Source of the DNA: Tetracentron sinense | Taxonomy: Eukaryota > Streptophyta > Magnoliopsida > Trochodendrales > Trochodendraceae | Assembly (NCBI GenBank): GCA_015143295.1 | Contig: CM026564.1 | Location: 12,264,416 to 12,328,415 of the forward strand | Direction of reading: 5' to 3' | DNA length: 64,000 nucleotides | Part shown: piece after piece, positions 1-9,845 of the stretch | Numbering within the stretch: position 1 is the first letter of the stretch | Layout of the letters: the number at the start of each line of letters is the position of its first letter | The notes under the pieces: generated by a model | What the model was told of the DNA's origin: nothing | Databases searched by the model: none | What the model saw: only the letters and a program-made list of their open reading frames with translations | Translations under genes and position numbers: made by a program

Positions 1-349
1 CTGCCGACATAAGAAGTACGGCTGAGCATGGAATACTCAGCGGGTACTAAATACTAACCAACAGTCATAGTATACAGATAGCATACATAAAGTAGGAAAC
101 AAATTTGCATATATAGAACAGGAACAATTTATATCATACAAGGAAGTAAAGCAATTTATATTCATGCTTGCATTCAGAAAGACTGATAAAACCCTTAAAA
201 ACATCGTGCACTTGACTTGACTTGAAATACCCTTTGCATGATTGTGAACTTGTTAACCGTGTCATGCTTGTCATGCTTGCATCATGCATGCCATGTCATG
301 TCATGCATGTTATGCGAGTATCATGCTTGCTTGTTAATAATTTAAACAT

Positions 350-562
350 GTTCACATGCCTAGTTGCCGTTCATAGTCCGTCGCAACTAGTACCCTATAT
401 GCAGATGGGTATGCCTAGTTGCCGTTCATAGCCCGTCGCAACTAGCATCCATGCAGAATGTGAATGCCTAGTTGCCGTTCATAGCCCGTCGCAACTAGCA
501 TCCATGCAGAATGTGAAGGCCTAGTTGCCGTTCATAGCCCGTCGCAACTAGCATCCATGCGT
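350..562 (-). repeat. Tandem hairpin repeat, about 53 bp unit (LTR A, left copy)
   Basis: About four units, each with the 8-bp inverted repeat CTAGTTGC / GCAACTAG separated by 15 nt. The copy in the other LTR (5670-5822) has about three units. In the LTR's own orientation the array lies after the TATA region and before the conserved hairpin and micro-ORF. Confidence 0.75.
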
Positions 563-1599
563 GTAATGCCATGCAGAGTTATGCGTGTCATGTGAATGCT
601 ATGCTATGCGTGTCATGCGAGGGGATGGGAGACCCTTCTTATGATAATGCATGATTGACTTGTCCTTGCCAAGAGCGAGGTAAAACATATCGTAGGATAT
701 GTCCCACCTCTAACCATGTTCTTGAAAACCTCGATAAATCATGTCATGCATGACGTGCTCGTGGGAACCGTGTACATGCTTGCATTAAATTTAAATATGA
801 CATTTGGGTAATTTCACAACACATATAACATCAATGATTGAGCAATGTAATATTCATATCCTTTAGGGAAAGCAAGAAACACACTATCATAGGCCCTAGT
901 AATATTCAGAATTTCTTAGGTATGCATTTCCTAATTCACAGCTCACTTTATTCACCTTGTCATTTCATCAAACATGGTGTGTTCATTATGGATTTACCCT
1001 ACAACATGCTTTTCTAGATGGGTTTTTCTCAAATCATACATGTCCGTTCATTATTGGAACAATGCCCTTCCCCATTTGTTCATCACACACAACCATTGGC
1101 ATCCAATCGCCCATTCCATCTCCATTCACCATTCTCCATTCACCATTCATCCATCTCATAGCACATGTGTAAATGAAAGAAAATCAAAAGAAAAGAAGGG
1201 GAAAGAGGAACTATAACAAGGAGGGTAGTAAAAAGTACCGACCTTGGAGAAATGAGGAAGAAACCCTCTTTCCAAATGACTGTGAGTTGCTGCCCTAGCT
1301 TGGATCGCGAGCTCCACGAATGCTTGAGCCGAAATCTTGAAGAAAATGGGCTTGAGGTTGATCTAGGGTTTCAAAACCCTTTGATTTCTCTCCAAAATGG
1401 AAACCCTAGGTTAGAATCGCCTTCTCCCCTTTCTCCTATTCTCTCAAACTCTCTAAGTGTCGAATGATGCCCTAAAGGCTCGGGTTAAACTCTTAAGGTA
1501 AGAGTGAACTGACCAAAAGACCATAATACCCTTACTGGGATTTCTGCAATGACGCGGGACCGTGAATAGTGCTGAACACATTGTGCCGTGAATAGTGCC

Positions 1600-1710
1600 C
1601 ACTCGTTGTACGGTGAACAGTGCCAACTCGTGGTGCTGTGAACAGTGCCAACTCGTGGTGCTGTGAACAGTGCCAACTCGTGCTGCTGTGAACAGTGCCA
1701 ACTCATGGTC
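1600..1710 (-). repeat. Tandem 25-bp array in U3 of LTR A (left copy)
   Basis: About four near-identical units containing TGAACAGTGCCAACTCGTG, followed by degenerate units with TGAATAGTG. It lies upstream of the leader region in LTR orientation, the position where other families here carry CGATCGATCGG palindromes. The right copy (6885-7033) has about six units, so it has expanded or contracted since insertion. Confidence 0.75.
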
Positions 1711-2524
1711 CGTTGTCAAGGGTGTCGAACCCGTTGTCACGTTGTGTCGTGCATAGTGCTGAGCTCGTTGTCCGCTGTCTTATGTATAGCGTGCCTGTGG
1801 TGAGTTGTACAACGTGCCCGTTGTGAGCTGTACAACGGATGTACACAGTATACGTTATCAGAGTACGTTGTTTGTGCTACGTTATCAGAGTTCGATGTCA
1901 GAGCACGTCCTTAGTGCCTTCCGAGCTACGATTTCCTACAGGTTCAGACTGTTTTGGCCATATCTTTTGACTCGTTCATCCGATTTTGACGATTCAACTT
2001 GCGTTGTGTTCGTACTTCAAAAAGGAACATTTCTAACGTTACGAAATTTCCAATTTCTTCCTTATTTATTAATTATACCTCTTAAAATGGCAAAAATGAC
2101 AACGAGAGTGTCATGTATTAACTGTGAAAAGGTCCGGGGCTCTACATCCTCCCCCCCTTATAGGAATTTCACCCTCGAAATTAGGGCGTTACTAAATCAA
2201 TCGAGGATACTTCCCCATGCTTAACCTTTCCTATTGAACGATATGATAATCCTCTATTAATCAATATCCTAGGCACTCACTTATCGGCGAGGCACCTAGT
2301 TTTCTCATAAAACTCAACATCATTCTAAATAGCAAGAAAAACTTTCATAACATAAGGTAGCACAATTACATACAAGTGGCAACTGACTGCCCATGACAAC
2401 ACAAAATACATTCCCTTCTGCACACACAAAAACAAAATTTTCTTCTCCCTCTCACATCCTCATGCCATATCCTTTGGTGCCTGAGCATTCTATCCTGGAG
2501 TGGTAAAGGCTTGCCCTGGTTAGC

Positions 2525-3181
2525 CTAGTAAGGGGGCTGTGTGGACTGCTGGGGGCTTAAAGCTTGTGTAGAGCCCAGCGGAGGTGACCGCCTAACCGTG
2601 GGCCTACTTCCCCGAGAATAAGGTGGCATCTGACGGCTGGGACAATCCTTGATCAGGTGGCCCTGGCGACCACAGTGGAAACATCCACCGGAGATTCTCC
2701 TACACTCTCTGGCCACATGCCTCCTCCCACAACGGGTACATATCTCGTAAGAGTAGGTGGAGGGTGCATATCCTGTTGCCTGAGATACTGCTAGGCGAGG
2801 TGGCTGCACGGTAGCCGCGTGCGATGCCGGTGGAGCAACCGAAAGAGAAGCCTGTGGTGCAGTGGGAGGACTCCGTACCAGCATGTGTCTAGAGGACTGG
2901 TACTTAACCCATGCTTCTGCGACCAATGGGTCCATATCACCATAGAACACCGGAGGCCTCATCCTCCAAAGTGCCTCACTTCCTGTGGCATGATGTGTAG
3001 GGGTATGTACAAGTACCGCCGTAGGAATGGGGGTAGTGGGCTGCCTAGTGGCAAGTATTGCTAGTGTTTCTGCTATGGATCCCAAGACCTGAGTGAGATC
3101 AGGCTGCTCATCCCTCAATGGAGGAGGAGATACTCCACCCCTCCTAGTGTGGTATCCACGACCCTGATCGCCACGTCTCAT
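2525..3181 (-). pseudogene. gag of element A with the capsid core deleted
   Basis: An open frame of 218 codons starts MRRGDQGRGYHTRR like the gags of B, C and D, keeps the conserved SIAETLAILA segment (about residues 34-43) and the RPPVFYG segment, then jumps directly from LVAEAWV to a proline-rich tail. The central retrotrans_gag region present in D (about residues 85-210: EGEAEHWW, YFPRF, FTELSRFAP) is missing. The tail keeps both zinc knuckles, CX2CX3HX4C (CTRCGRRHVAREC) and CX2CX4HX4C (CFHCGRQGHLIKDC). It could bind RNA but not build a normal capsid. The frame is uninterrupted, so it may be a stable in-frame deletion derivative rather than a decaying gene. No intron or protease follows. 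Confidence 0.7.
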
Positions 3182-4901
3182 GGTTTACTCCTGAGGACGA
3201 TGGCAAAGCATGAGTCTCACTTGAATCCCATCAAAATCCGATTATTGTATTTTCATAATAGTAAGTATTTATCAAAGTCTAGAACATACATCAAGATACA
3301 CATACCATAGCATAATAATATACTCTAAGGTTCCTAGCGAAGCCAAGATGCGATGTTGGTTGTGTTGCAACTGGTTATGGTCTAAGGCTAACTCCTTAGT
3401 TGCTTCTTAAGGGCAACAACTTCTCCTAAGCAGAAGTTGGACTCAAGCCCCCCAACCTATGCGAGCACATCGTGTATATATCTAAGTACGATTATAATCG
3501 TACAATTATACAAGTAGTTTTCTTACTGATGATAAGCTTCACATTTGATTATGGTATTAACTGATCACAAACTTAAGACCTTAGCCCGTTTGAAACTAAT
3601 ACTAATGACTAGTTCATCTAATTGAGTTGTTTAGGTGATGCCCTCTAAATCTGGTGACATGTATAATGCTTCTAAGATCTACATGATGCATGCGGAATAT
3701 GTATATGATTTTTTTTTTTTTTTTTTTTTTTTGTGATGTTCATGCCATGTATGAAATGCGCGCCATGTATGAAATGTATGATGCTTACGCGATGCATGAT
3801 GCCTATGCTATGTATGCTGCTCATGATATGTATGAACATGCATGCTACCCGATGGAGTTAGTAATTTCTTTATTATTTTGGACTGGCATCGTGTCTAGAA
3901 CGTGCTGCAGAATGAACGCGCATCTGTATCTAGACTAGGACCGAGCACTGAGTCTAGGGCGTGCTGCAGGCGCGCATCTAGAAACGTGCATCAAACATCC
4001 GTGAGCTCATCCAAAAATTATGTTTAATTGGGACTGAGCACTGGGTCTAAGACGTGCTGCAGAAAATGCGCAACTGTACTTAGAAGCGTGCATCGAGCAT
4101 CCCTGGGTTGTTAAAATTATATTTGTTCCTTGGGTTAAAACGCATTACTATCTATATCTGTTTCTACTAGTCGTGGGGTTTCATGGAATTATTGTCATAC
4201 CATGATGTGTGACTTATATTTCTTTGTGATGTAAGACGCATCTAGTATAATTTAACAAGTTTAAAATTACACCAAATGCTCATAATATTACTTATCAAGC
4301 CTATGTCCCTATTTTCGTAAATTCTAAAATTTTTTTTTTTTTTTTTGTAAGACGAAGGAGAATTCTATTGTCTCACTCGGAAGGCTATTATTTACGAAGA
4401 CCCCATAGTACAGGGTATGGCAAGGACCTACCACCATTTACCAACTCACACATAGTCTGAACTCCAGCCGGAGTATTACTCAACTCATAAGTCTAGCTGG
4501 GAATTAATTCCTAACACATTGGTTGTCACTTAGTACGTGACATATAGTATGCACACCACATTTAATGCCCCCTAACAATACCACACATAATAGTATAAGT
4601 ACATTGTACGCACACCATACAGCATATAACACCATATAACAATACTACATACAAATTATAGTACCATCATATTCATCTCATCAAGTCATCAGAGTAGTTG
4701 TTATATTATACCTTGGTGTTCTAGCGTTTCTAAGACCGGTTCTTGGTTGGAGCAACCATTTTAGATTAAGACTAACGTTTAGTCTCACACTTAGAACAAG
4801 ACTCACTTCCGACTTACTTCCATCCTAACTTGTTTCCCAACATATTCTCTTGTCAAGCCGTGGTATAAGATTCTAAGTGACCCTAGAGACCTAAAGCCTA
4901 A
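3182..4901 (-). other. Expanded untranslated leader of element A
   Basis: The gag leader of B is about 345 nt; here it is 1.7 kb. The PBS-proximal 0.2 kb resembles the leaders of B and C. The remainder is extra: two poly-T runs (about 3709-3732 and 4330-4346), an ATG-rich low-complexity stretch (3735-3850), and two to three imperfect copies of a segment containing GAGCACTGGGTCTA and CGTGCTGCAG (3880-4110). No protein is recognisable. The poly-T runs read as poly-A on the minus strand and could mark retroposed inserts. Confidence 0.5.
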
Positions 4902-4913
4902 GCTCTGATACCA
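4902..4913 (-). other. Primer-binding site, initiator tRNA-Met type (element A)
   Basis: The minus strand reads TGGTATCAGAGC, complementary to the 3' end of plant initiator tRNA-Met, four nucleotides from the LTR boundary. It fixes A's minus orientation and the 5' LTR. Confidence 0.9.
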
Positions 4914-5213
4914 CTTCTGTCGCAACCCAAAACCCACCCTAGGAGTTAGAGTGAACTTTGGACGACTAATCATGGCTTACATGACTTGCTTGACAAACCA
5001 ACCTGCAAAAACCCACAACATATACGATAGAGGATAACAGCGGAAGCATGACCATAAAGCACAGCGGAAGTCTACCAAACCTCTATGTATATACATACGC
5101 AACTCCAAGTTTATACAAAAAGCAACAAAAAGAAAGTGCGGACAGACCCGCCAAAATACGTGGACATAATCTCTCATCTCACCCACAGCTATTCACTCAG
5201 AATCGACAACCAC

Positions 5214-5333
5214 CTAATGGTAACCCTCTACGGGAGGTTCCCCCGAAGGCCCCTCGATGTACTCCTCCTCCACCCATGGGCCAGGATCACAAACATCAAC
5301 TGGAGCAGCAGCTCCCTCAGAACCTGCCGACAT
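5214..5333 (-). CDS. Candidate LTR-embedded acidic micro-ORF (39 aa), element A
   Basis: Starts at the ATG inside the conserved ATGTCGGCAGGT motif and encodes a peptide beginning MSAGSEGAAAP, with a central PWVEEEY core, ending EGYH. Equivalent frames occur in LTRs I, B, F and K at the same place with mostly conservative or silent changes, in longer form in C, and without the ATG in D and E. It is acidic, with no signal peptide or membrane segment. Function is unknown and translation unproven; it could instead be a spliced exon or a conserved RNA element. A degenerate counterpart sits at the window start. Confidence 0.45.
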   Translation of the reverse strand: MSAGSEGAAAPVDVCDPGPWVEEEYIEGPSGEPPVEGYH

Positions 5334-5669
5334 AAGAAGTACGGCTGAGCATTGAATACTTAGCCGGTACTAAATACTAACCAACAGTCATAGTATACAG
5401 ATAGCATACATAAAGTAGGAAACAAATTTCCATATATAGAACAGGAACAATTTATATCATACAAGGAAGTAAAGCAATTTATATTCATGCTTGCATTCAG
5501 AAAGACTGATAAAACCCTTGAAAACATCGTGCACTTGACTTGACTTGAAATACCCTTTGCGTGATTGTGAACCTGTTAACCGTGTCATGCTTGCATCATG
5601 CGTGCCATGTCATGTCATGCGTGTTATGCGAGTATCATGCTTGCTTGTTAATAATTTAAACATGTTCAC

Positions 5670-5822
5670 ATGCCTAGTTGCCGTTCATAGTCCGTCGCAA
5701 CTAGTACCCTATATGCAGATGGGTATGCCTAGTTGCCGTTCATAGCCCGTCGCAACTAGCATCCATGCGGAATGTGAATGCCTGGTTGCCGTTCATAGCC
5801 CGTCGCAACTAGCATCCATGCG
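5670..5822 (-). repeat. Tandem hairpin repeat (LTR A, right copy)
   Basis: About three units of the 53-bp CTAGTTGC / GCAACTAG repeat, one fewer than in the left LTR. Confidence 0.75.
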
Positions 5823-6884
5823 TGTAATGCCATGCAGAGTTATGCGTGTCATGTGAATGCTATGCTATGCGTGTCATGCCATGCTATGCTATGCGTGTCA
5901 TGCGAGGGGATGGGAGACCCTTCTTATGATAATGCATGATTGACTTGTCCTTGCCAAGAGCGAGGTAAAACATATCGTAGGATATGTCCCACCTCTAACC
6001 ATGTTCTTGAAAACCTCGATAAATCATGTCATGCATGACGTGCTCGTGGGAACCGTGTACATGCTTGCATTAAATTTAAATATGACATTTGGGTAATTTC
6101 ACAACACATATAACATCAATGATTGAGCAATGTAATATTCATATCCTTTAGGGAAAGCAAGAAACACACTATCATAGGCCCTAGTAATATTCAGAATTTC
6201 TTAGGTATGCATTTCCTAATTCACGGCTCACTTTATTCACCTTGGCATTTCATCAAACATGGTGTGTTCATTATGGATTTACCCTACAACATGCTTTTCT
6301 AGATGGGTTTTTCTCAAATCATACATGTCCGTTCATTATTGGAACAATGCCCTTCCCCATTTGTTCATCACACACAACCATTGGCATCCAATCGCCCATT
6401 CCATCTCCATTCACCATTCATCCATCTCATAGCACATGTGTAAATGAAAGAAAATCAAAAGAAAAGAAGGGGAAAGAGGAACTATAACAAGGAGGGTAGT
6501 AAAAAGTACCGACCTTGGAGAAATGAGGAAGAAACCCTCTTTCCAAATGACTGTGAGTTGCTGCCCTAGCTTGGATCGCGAGCTCCACGAATGCTTGAGC
6601 CGAAATCTTGAAGAAAATGGGCTTGAGGTTGATCTAGGGTTTCAAAACCCTTTGATTTCTCTCCAAAATGGAAACCCTAGGTTAGAATCGCCTTCTCCCC
6701 TTTCTCCTATTCTCTCAAACTCTCTAAGTGTCGAATGATGCCCTAAAGGCTCGGGTTAAACTCTTAAGGTAAGAGTGAACTGACCAAAAGACCGTAATAC
6801 CCTTACTGGGATTTCTGCAATGACGCGAGGACCGTGAATAGTGCTGAACACATTGTGCCGTGAATAGTGCCCACTCGTTGTACG

Positions 6885-7033
6885 GTGAACAGTGCCAACT
6901 CGTGGTGCTGTGAACAGTGCCAACTCGTGGTGCTGTGAACAGTGCCAACTCGTGCTGCTGTGAACAGTGCCAACTCGTGGTGCTGCGAACAGTGCCAACT
7001 CGTGGTGCTGTGAACAGTGCCAACTCGTGGTCC
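6885..7033 (-). repeat. Tandem 25-bp array in U3 of LTR A (right copy)
   Basis: About six units of TGAACAGTGCCAACTCGTG against about four in the left LTR. Confidence 0.75.
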
Positions 7034-7468
7034 GTTGTCAAGGGTGTCGAACCCATTGTCACGTTGTGACGTGCATAGTGCTGAGCTCGTTGTCCGTTGT
7101 CTTATGTACAGCGTGCCCGTGGTGAGTTGTACAACGTGCCCGTTGTGAGCTATACAACAGATGCACACAGTATACATTATCAGAGTACGTTGTCTGTGCT
7201 ACGTTATCAGAGTACAACGTCAGAGCACGTCCTTAGTGCCTTCCGAGCTACGATTTCCTACAGGTTCAGACTGTTTTGGCCATATCTTTTGACTTGTTCA
7301 TCCGATTTTGACGATTCAACTTGCGTTGTGTTCGTACTTCGAAAAGGAACATTTCTGACATTTCAAAATTTCCAATTTCTTCCTTATTTATTAATTATAC
7401 CTCTTAAAAAGGAAAAAATGACAACGAGAGTGTCATGTATTAACTGTGAAAAGGTCCGGGGCTCTACA

Positions 7469-9799
7469 GATATCTTGGTCTACTCACTTAGTCGTGAGAA
7501 GCATGCTGAGCACTTGAGGATTACGCTATAAACATTGATAGATAACCAGCTGTATGCTAAGTTCTCCAAGTGTGAGTTTTGGATGGAAGAGGTAGCTTTT
7601 CTTGGGCATATTGTCAAGAAATGGAATATCTGTCGATCCCTCCAAGATTCAGGCGATAACCGATTGGGCAAGGCCATCCATTGTTACTGAAGTTCGAAGT
7701 TTTCTGGGATTGGCTGGTTACTTCCATAGATTTGTAGAAGTTTTCTCGAAGATAGCAACTCCATTAACGGAATTGACTAAGAAAGATGTGAAGTTCGAAT
7801 GGACGGCATCTCGGGAGCGAAGCTTTCAAGAATTAAAGAAGAGATTAACAACCGCTCCAGTATTGGCAACTCCCTCAGGATCTGGAGGATTTGAGGTGTA
7901 TTGTGATGCTTCCAGTAAGGGACTCGATTGTGTCTTAATGCAAAACAAAAAGGTCATTGCTTATGGTTTGAGACAACTCAAGATTCACGAACGGAATTAT
8001 CCCATGCATGACCTGGAGTTAGCTGCGGTAGTGTTCGCACTAAAAATTTAGAGGCATTATCTTTATGGAGAGAAGTTGTTGATCTATAGTGATCACAAGA
8101 GTTTAAAGTATCTATTCTCCCAAAAGGAACTCAATATGCGACAGCGTAGATGGATGGAATTCTTGAAGGATTATGACTATGTAATCCAGTATCATCCTGG
8201 TAAGGGTAACGTGGTTGCTGATGCCCTGAGTAGAAAGACAGTTGGATCTGTAGCATATATGAGGGTAGAGCAATGGAAGATGATCGAAGAATTCAAGAGT
8301 TGGAATTTGAGTCTAGGATTCCAGGGTAATAGTGCCAAGTTGGCTAGTATTCAGGCCAAGCCAGTGTTATTACAAAAGATTCAAGAAGCACAGTTGGAAG
8401 ATCAGGAGATCAAAGTTATTAGAGATAAGATTCTTCAAGGAAAAATGGGTGATTTTGAAGAATCTGAAGATGGAATACTTCGATTCAAAGGTCGAATCTG
8501 TGTCCCTAGAAATCCTGAGTTGAAGAATGAATTTCTCAATGAGGCACATTCATCTCGTTTTGCGATGCACCCTAAAAGTACAAAGATGTATCAGGATGTG
8601 AAGAACAACTACTGGTGGAATGGTATGAAGAGAGAAATTGCAGAGTATGTATCTCGATGCCTTGTTTGTCAGCAAGTCAAGGCAGAACATCAGAAACCAC
8701 CTGGATTGTTAAATTCATTGCCTATTCCCGAGTGGAAATGGGAGCACATTACAATGGATTTTGTGGTGGGGTTACCAAAAACAAGGAGTGGACACGATGC
8801 CGTTTGGGTGATAGTTGATCGATTGATGAAGTCGGCTCACTTTCTTGCTATCAAGGATACCATAACCCTGGAAAATTTATCAAAGTTGTACATAAAGGAA
8901 ATTGTGAAGCTGTATGGTGTGTCGGTATCTATTGTGTCAGATCGTGATCCGTGATTTACTTCCCGATTTTGGAGGAGCTTGCAGGAAGCTTTAGGTACAC
9001 AGCTAAACATAAGTACAGCTTATCATCTGCAAACCGATGGACAGTCTAAGTGCACAATACAAACTCTAGAAGATATGATGCGCACTTGCAGTTTAGACTT
9101 TCAGGGAAACTGGGATGATCACTTGTCATTGATCGAGTTTGCATATAATAATAATAGTTATCAGGCAAGTATTGAAATGGCTCCTTATGAGGCCTTGTAC
9201 GGCAGGAGTTTTCGGTCACCAGTATGTTGGACTGAAGTAGGGGAACGTAAACTACTGGGACCTGAGTTGGTGCAAGAAACAACAAAGAAGATCGAGTTGA
9301 TTCGATCGAGGTTATTATCTGCACAAATCGACAGAAAAGCTATGCAGATGGAAAGCGCCGAGACTTAGAGTTTCAATTCAGCGATCATGTCTTCTTGAAA
9401 ATCTCTCCATCAAAAGGTATTGTACGATTCGAAAAGTGGGGAAAGTTAAGTCTGCGATTCATTGGACCTTTTGAGATTTTGGCTAAAATAGGAGGTGTAG
9501 CCTACCGTTTGGCGTTACCACCAGAGTTGGAAAAGGTTCACAATGAATTCCACATATCCATGTTGAGAAAATATGTCCCTGATCCCTCACACGTGATACG
9601 ATATAAACCAATTCAAGTTAGAGAGGACTTAACTTTTGAAGAAAAGCCAGTGATAATTTTGTACCGCAAGGAACAGGTGTTACGAAACAAAACAATTAAG
9701 CTAGTTAAAGTTTTATGGGAACACCATGGTATAGAGGAAGCCACCTGGAAACTTGAAGATGTCATTAGGAGTAATCATCCTCAGTTATTTGAGGACTAG
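7469..9799 (+). pseudogene. pol of element H (RT C-term, RNase H, integrase, chromodomain), disabled
   Basis: Recognisable order: RT end ([20 protein letters not shown]), RNase H ([11 protein letters not shown], then [11 protein letters not shown]), integrase zinc finger ([10 protein letters not shown]), core (MDFVVGLPKT, VSDRDP), GPF module (RFIGPFEILAKIGGVAYRLALP) and a chromodomain-like tail ending near HPQLFED. Lesions: TAA near 7529, a frameshift near 7615, TAG at about 8049 in RNase H, TGA after VSDRDP near 8953, and a frameshift near 9350. The integrase glutamate expected after DGQS is replaced (SKC instead of SER), so the catalytic triad is broken even apart from the stops. Read-through is implausible. 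Confidence 0.85.
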
Positions 9800-9808
9800 T
9801 GTATATAT

Positions 9809-9845
9809 AAATTTCGAGGATGAAATTTTTGTAAGGAGGGGAGAT
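9809..9845 (+). other. Pre-PPT hairpin and polypurine tract of element H
   Basis: AAATTTC...GAAATTT forms a 7-bp inverted repeat, followed by the purine run AAGGAGGGGAGA directly before the 3' LTR. The same layout precedes the 3' LTRs of B, C and D. Confidence 0.75.

Larger units (their letters stand above)
1..2146 (-). repeat. 3' LTR of element A (truncated by window edge)
   Basis: Matches the second copy from about 5324 to 7468, so roughly 0.4 kb lies outside the window. The minus-strand LTR begins TGTAGAGCCCCGGAC at 2146. It differs from the 5' LTR in the copy number of two internal tandem arrays and in scattered substitutions. Bases 8-10 are the reverse-complement ATG of the LTR micro-ORF described at 5214-5333; the rest of that ORF is off the window. 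Confidence 0.85.
1..7468 (-). mobile_element. Element A: non-autonomous Ty3/gypsy (Tekay-like) element, left end outside window
   Basis: Two copies of one long repeat (1-2146 and 4918-7468) in minus orientation flank 2.8 kb of internal sequence. The internal part holds a PBS next to the right LTR, a polypurine-type tract next to the left LTR (cctccccccttata on the plus strand at about 2148-2161) and only a shortened gag. No protease, RT, RNase H or integrase similarity is visible, so mobilisation would need proteins from a relative. It sits in the RT gene of element H; the first five bases after its right end (7469-7473, GATAT) should be one side of the TSD, the other side being off the window. 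Confidence 0.85.
4918..7468 (-). repeat. 5' LTR of element A, full length
   Basis: 2551 bp, TG...CA ends (minus strand TGTAGAGCC ... GGGTTGCGACA). Order in LTR orientation: conserved head, conserved box with GTTGAATCGTC and AAAAGATATGGCC (7277-7335), the 25-bp array, the leader with the hairpin array, the conserved hairpin (5339-5360), the micro-ORF, and the common tail CTCCTAGGGTGGGTTTTGGGT. Confidence 0.9.

Noticed and set aside
350..562. Regularly spaced repeats resembling a CRISPR array
   Set aside because: Units are direct tandem repeats with the 'spacers' also repeated, inside a plant LTR, with copy number differing between the two LTRs of one element.
1805..2224. 139-codon ORF (and its partner at 7097-7531)
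   Set aside because: Antisense to the U3 end of LTR A, crosses the LTR boundary in both copies and resembles no protein; the reading frame is not kept beyond the conserved box.
6756..7177. Repetitive ORFs reading WHCSQHHELALFT and similar
   Set aside because: Translations of the 25-bp tandem DNA array in several frames; no evidence of coding.
8332..8818. Extra ORFs overlapping pol genes of H, B, D, E and F on either strand
   Set aside because: They are out-of-frame shadows of pol domains that are recognised in another frame.
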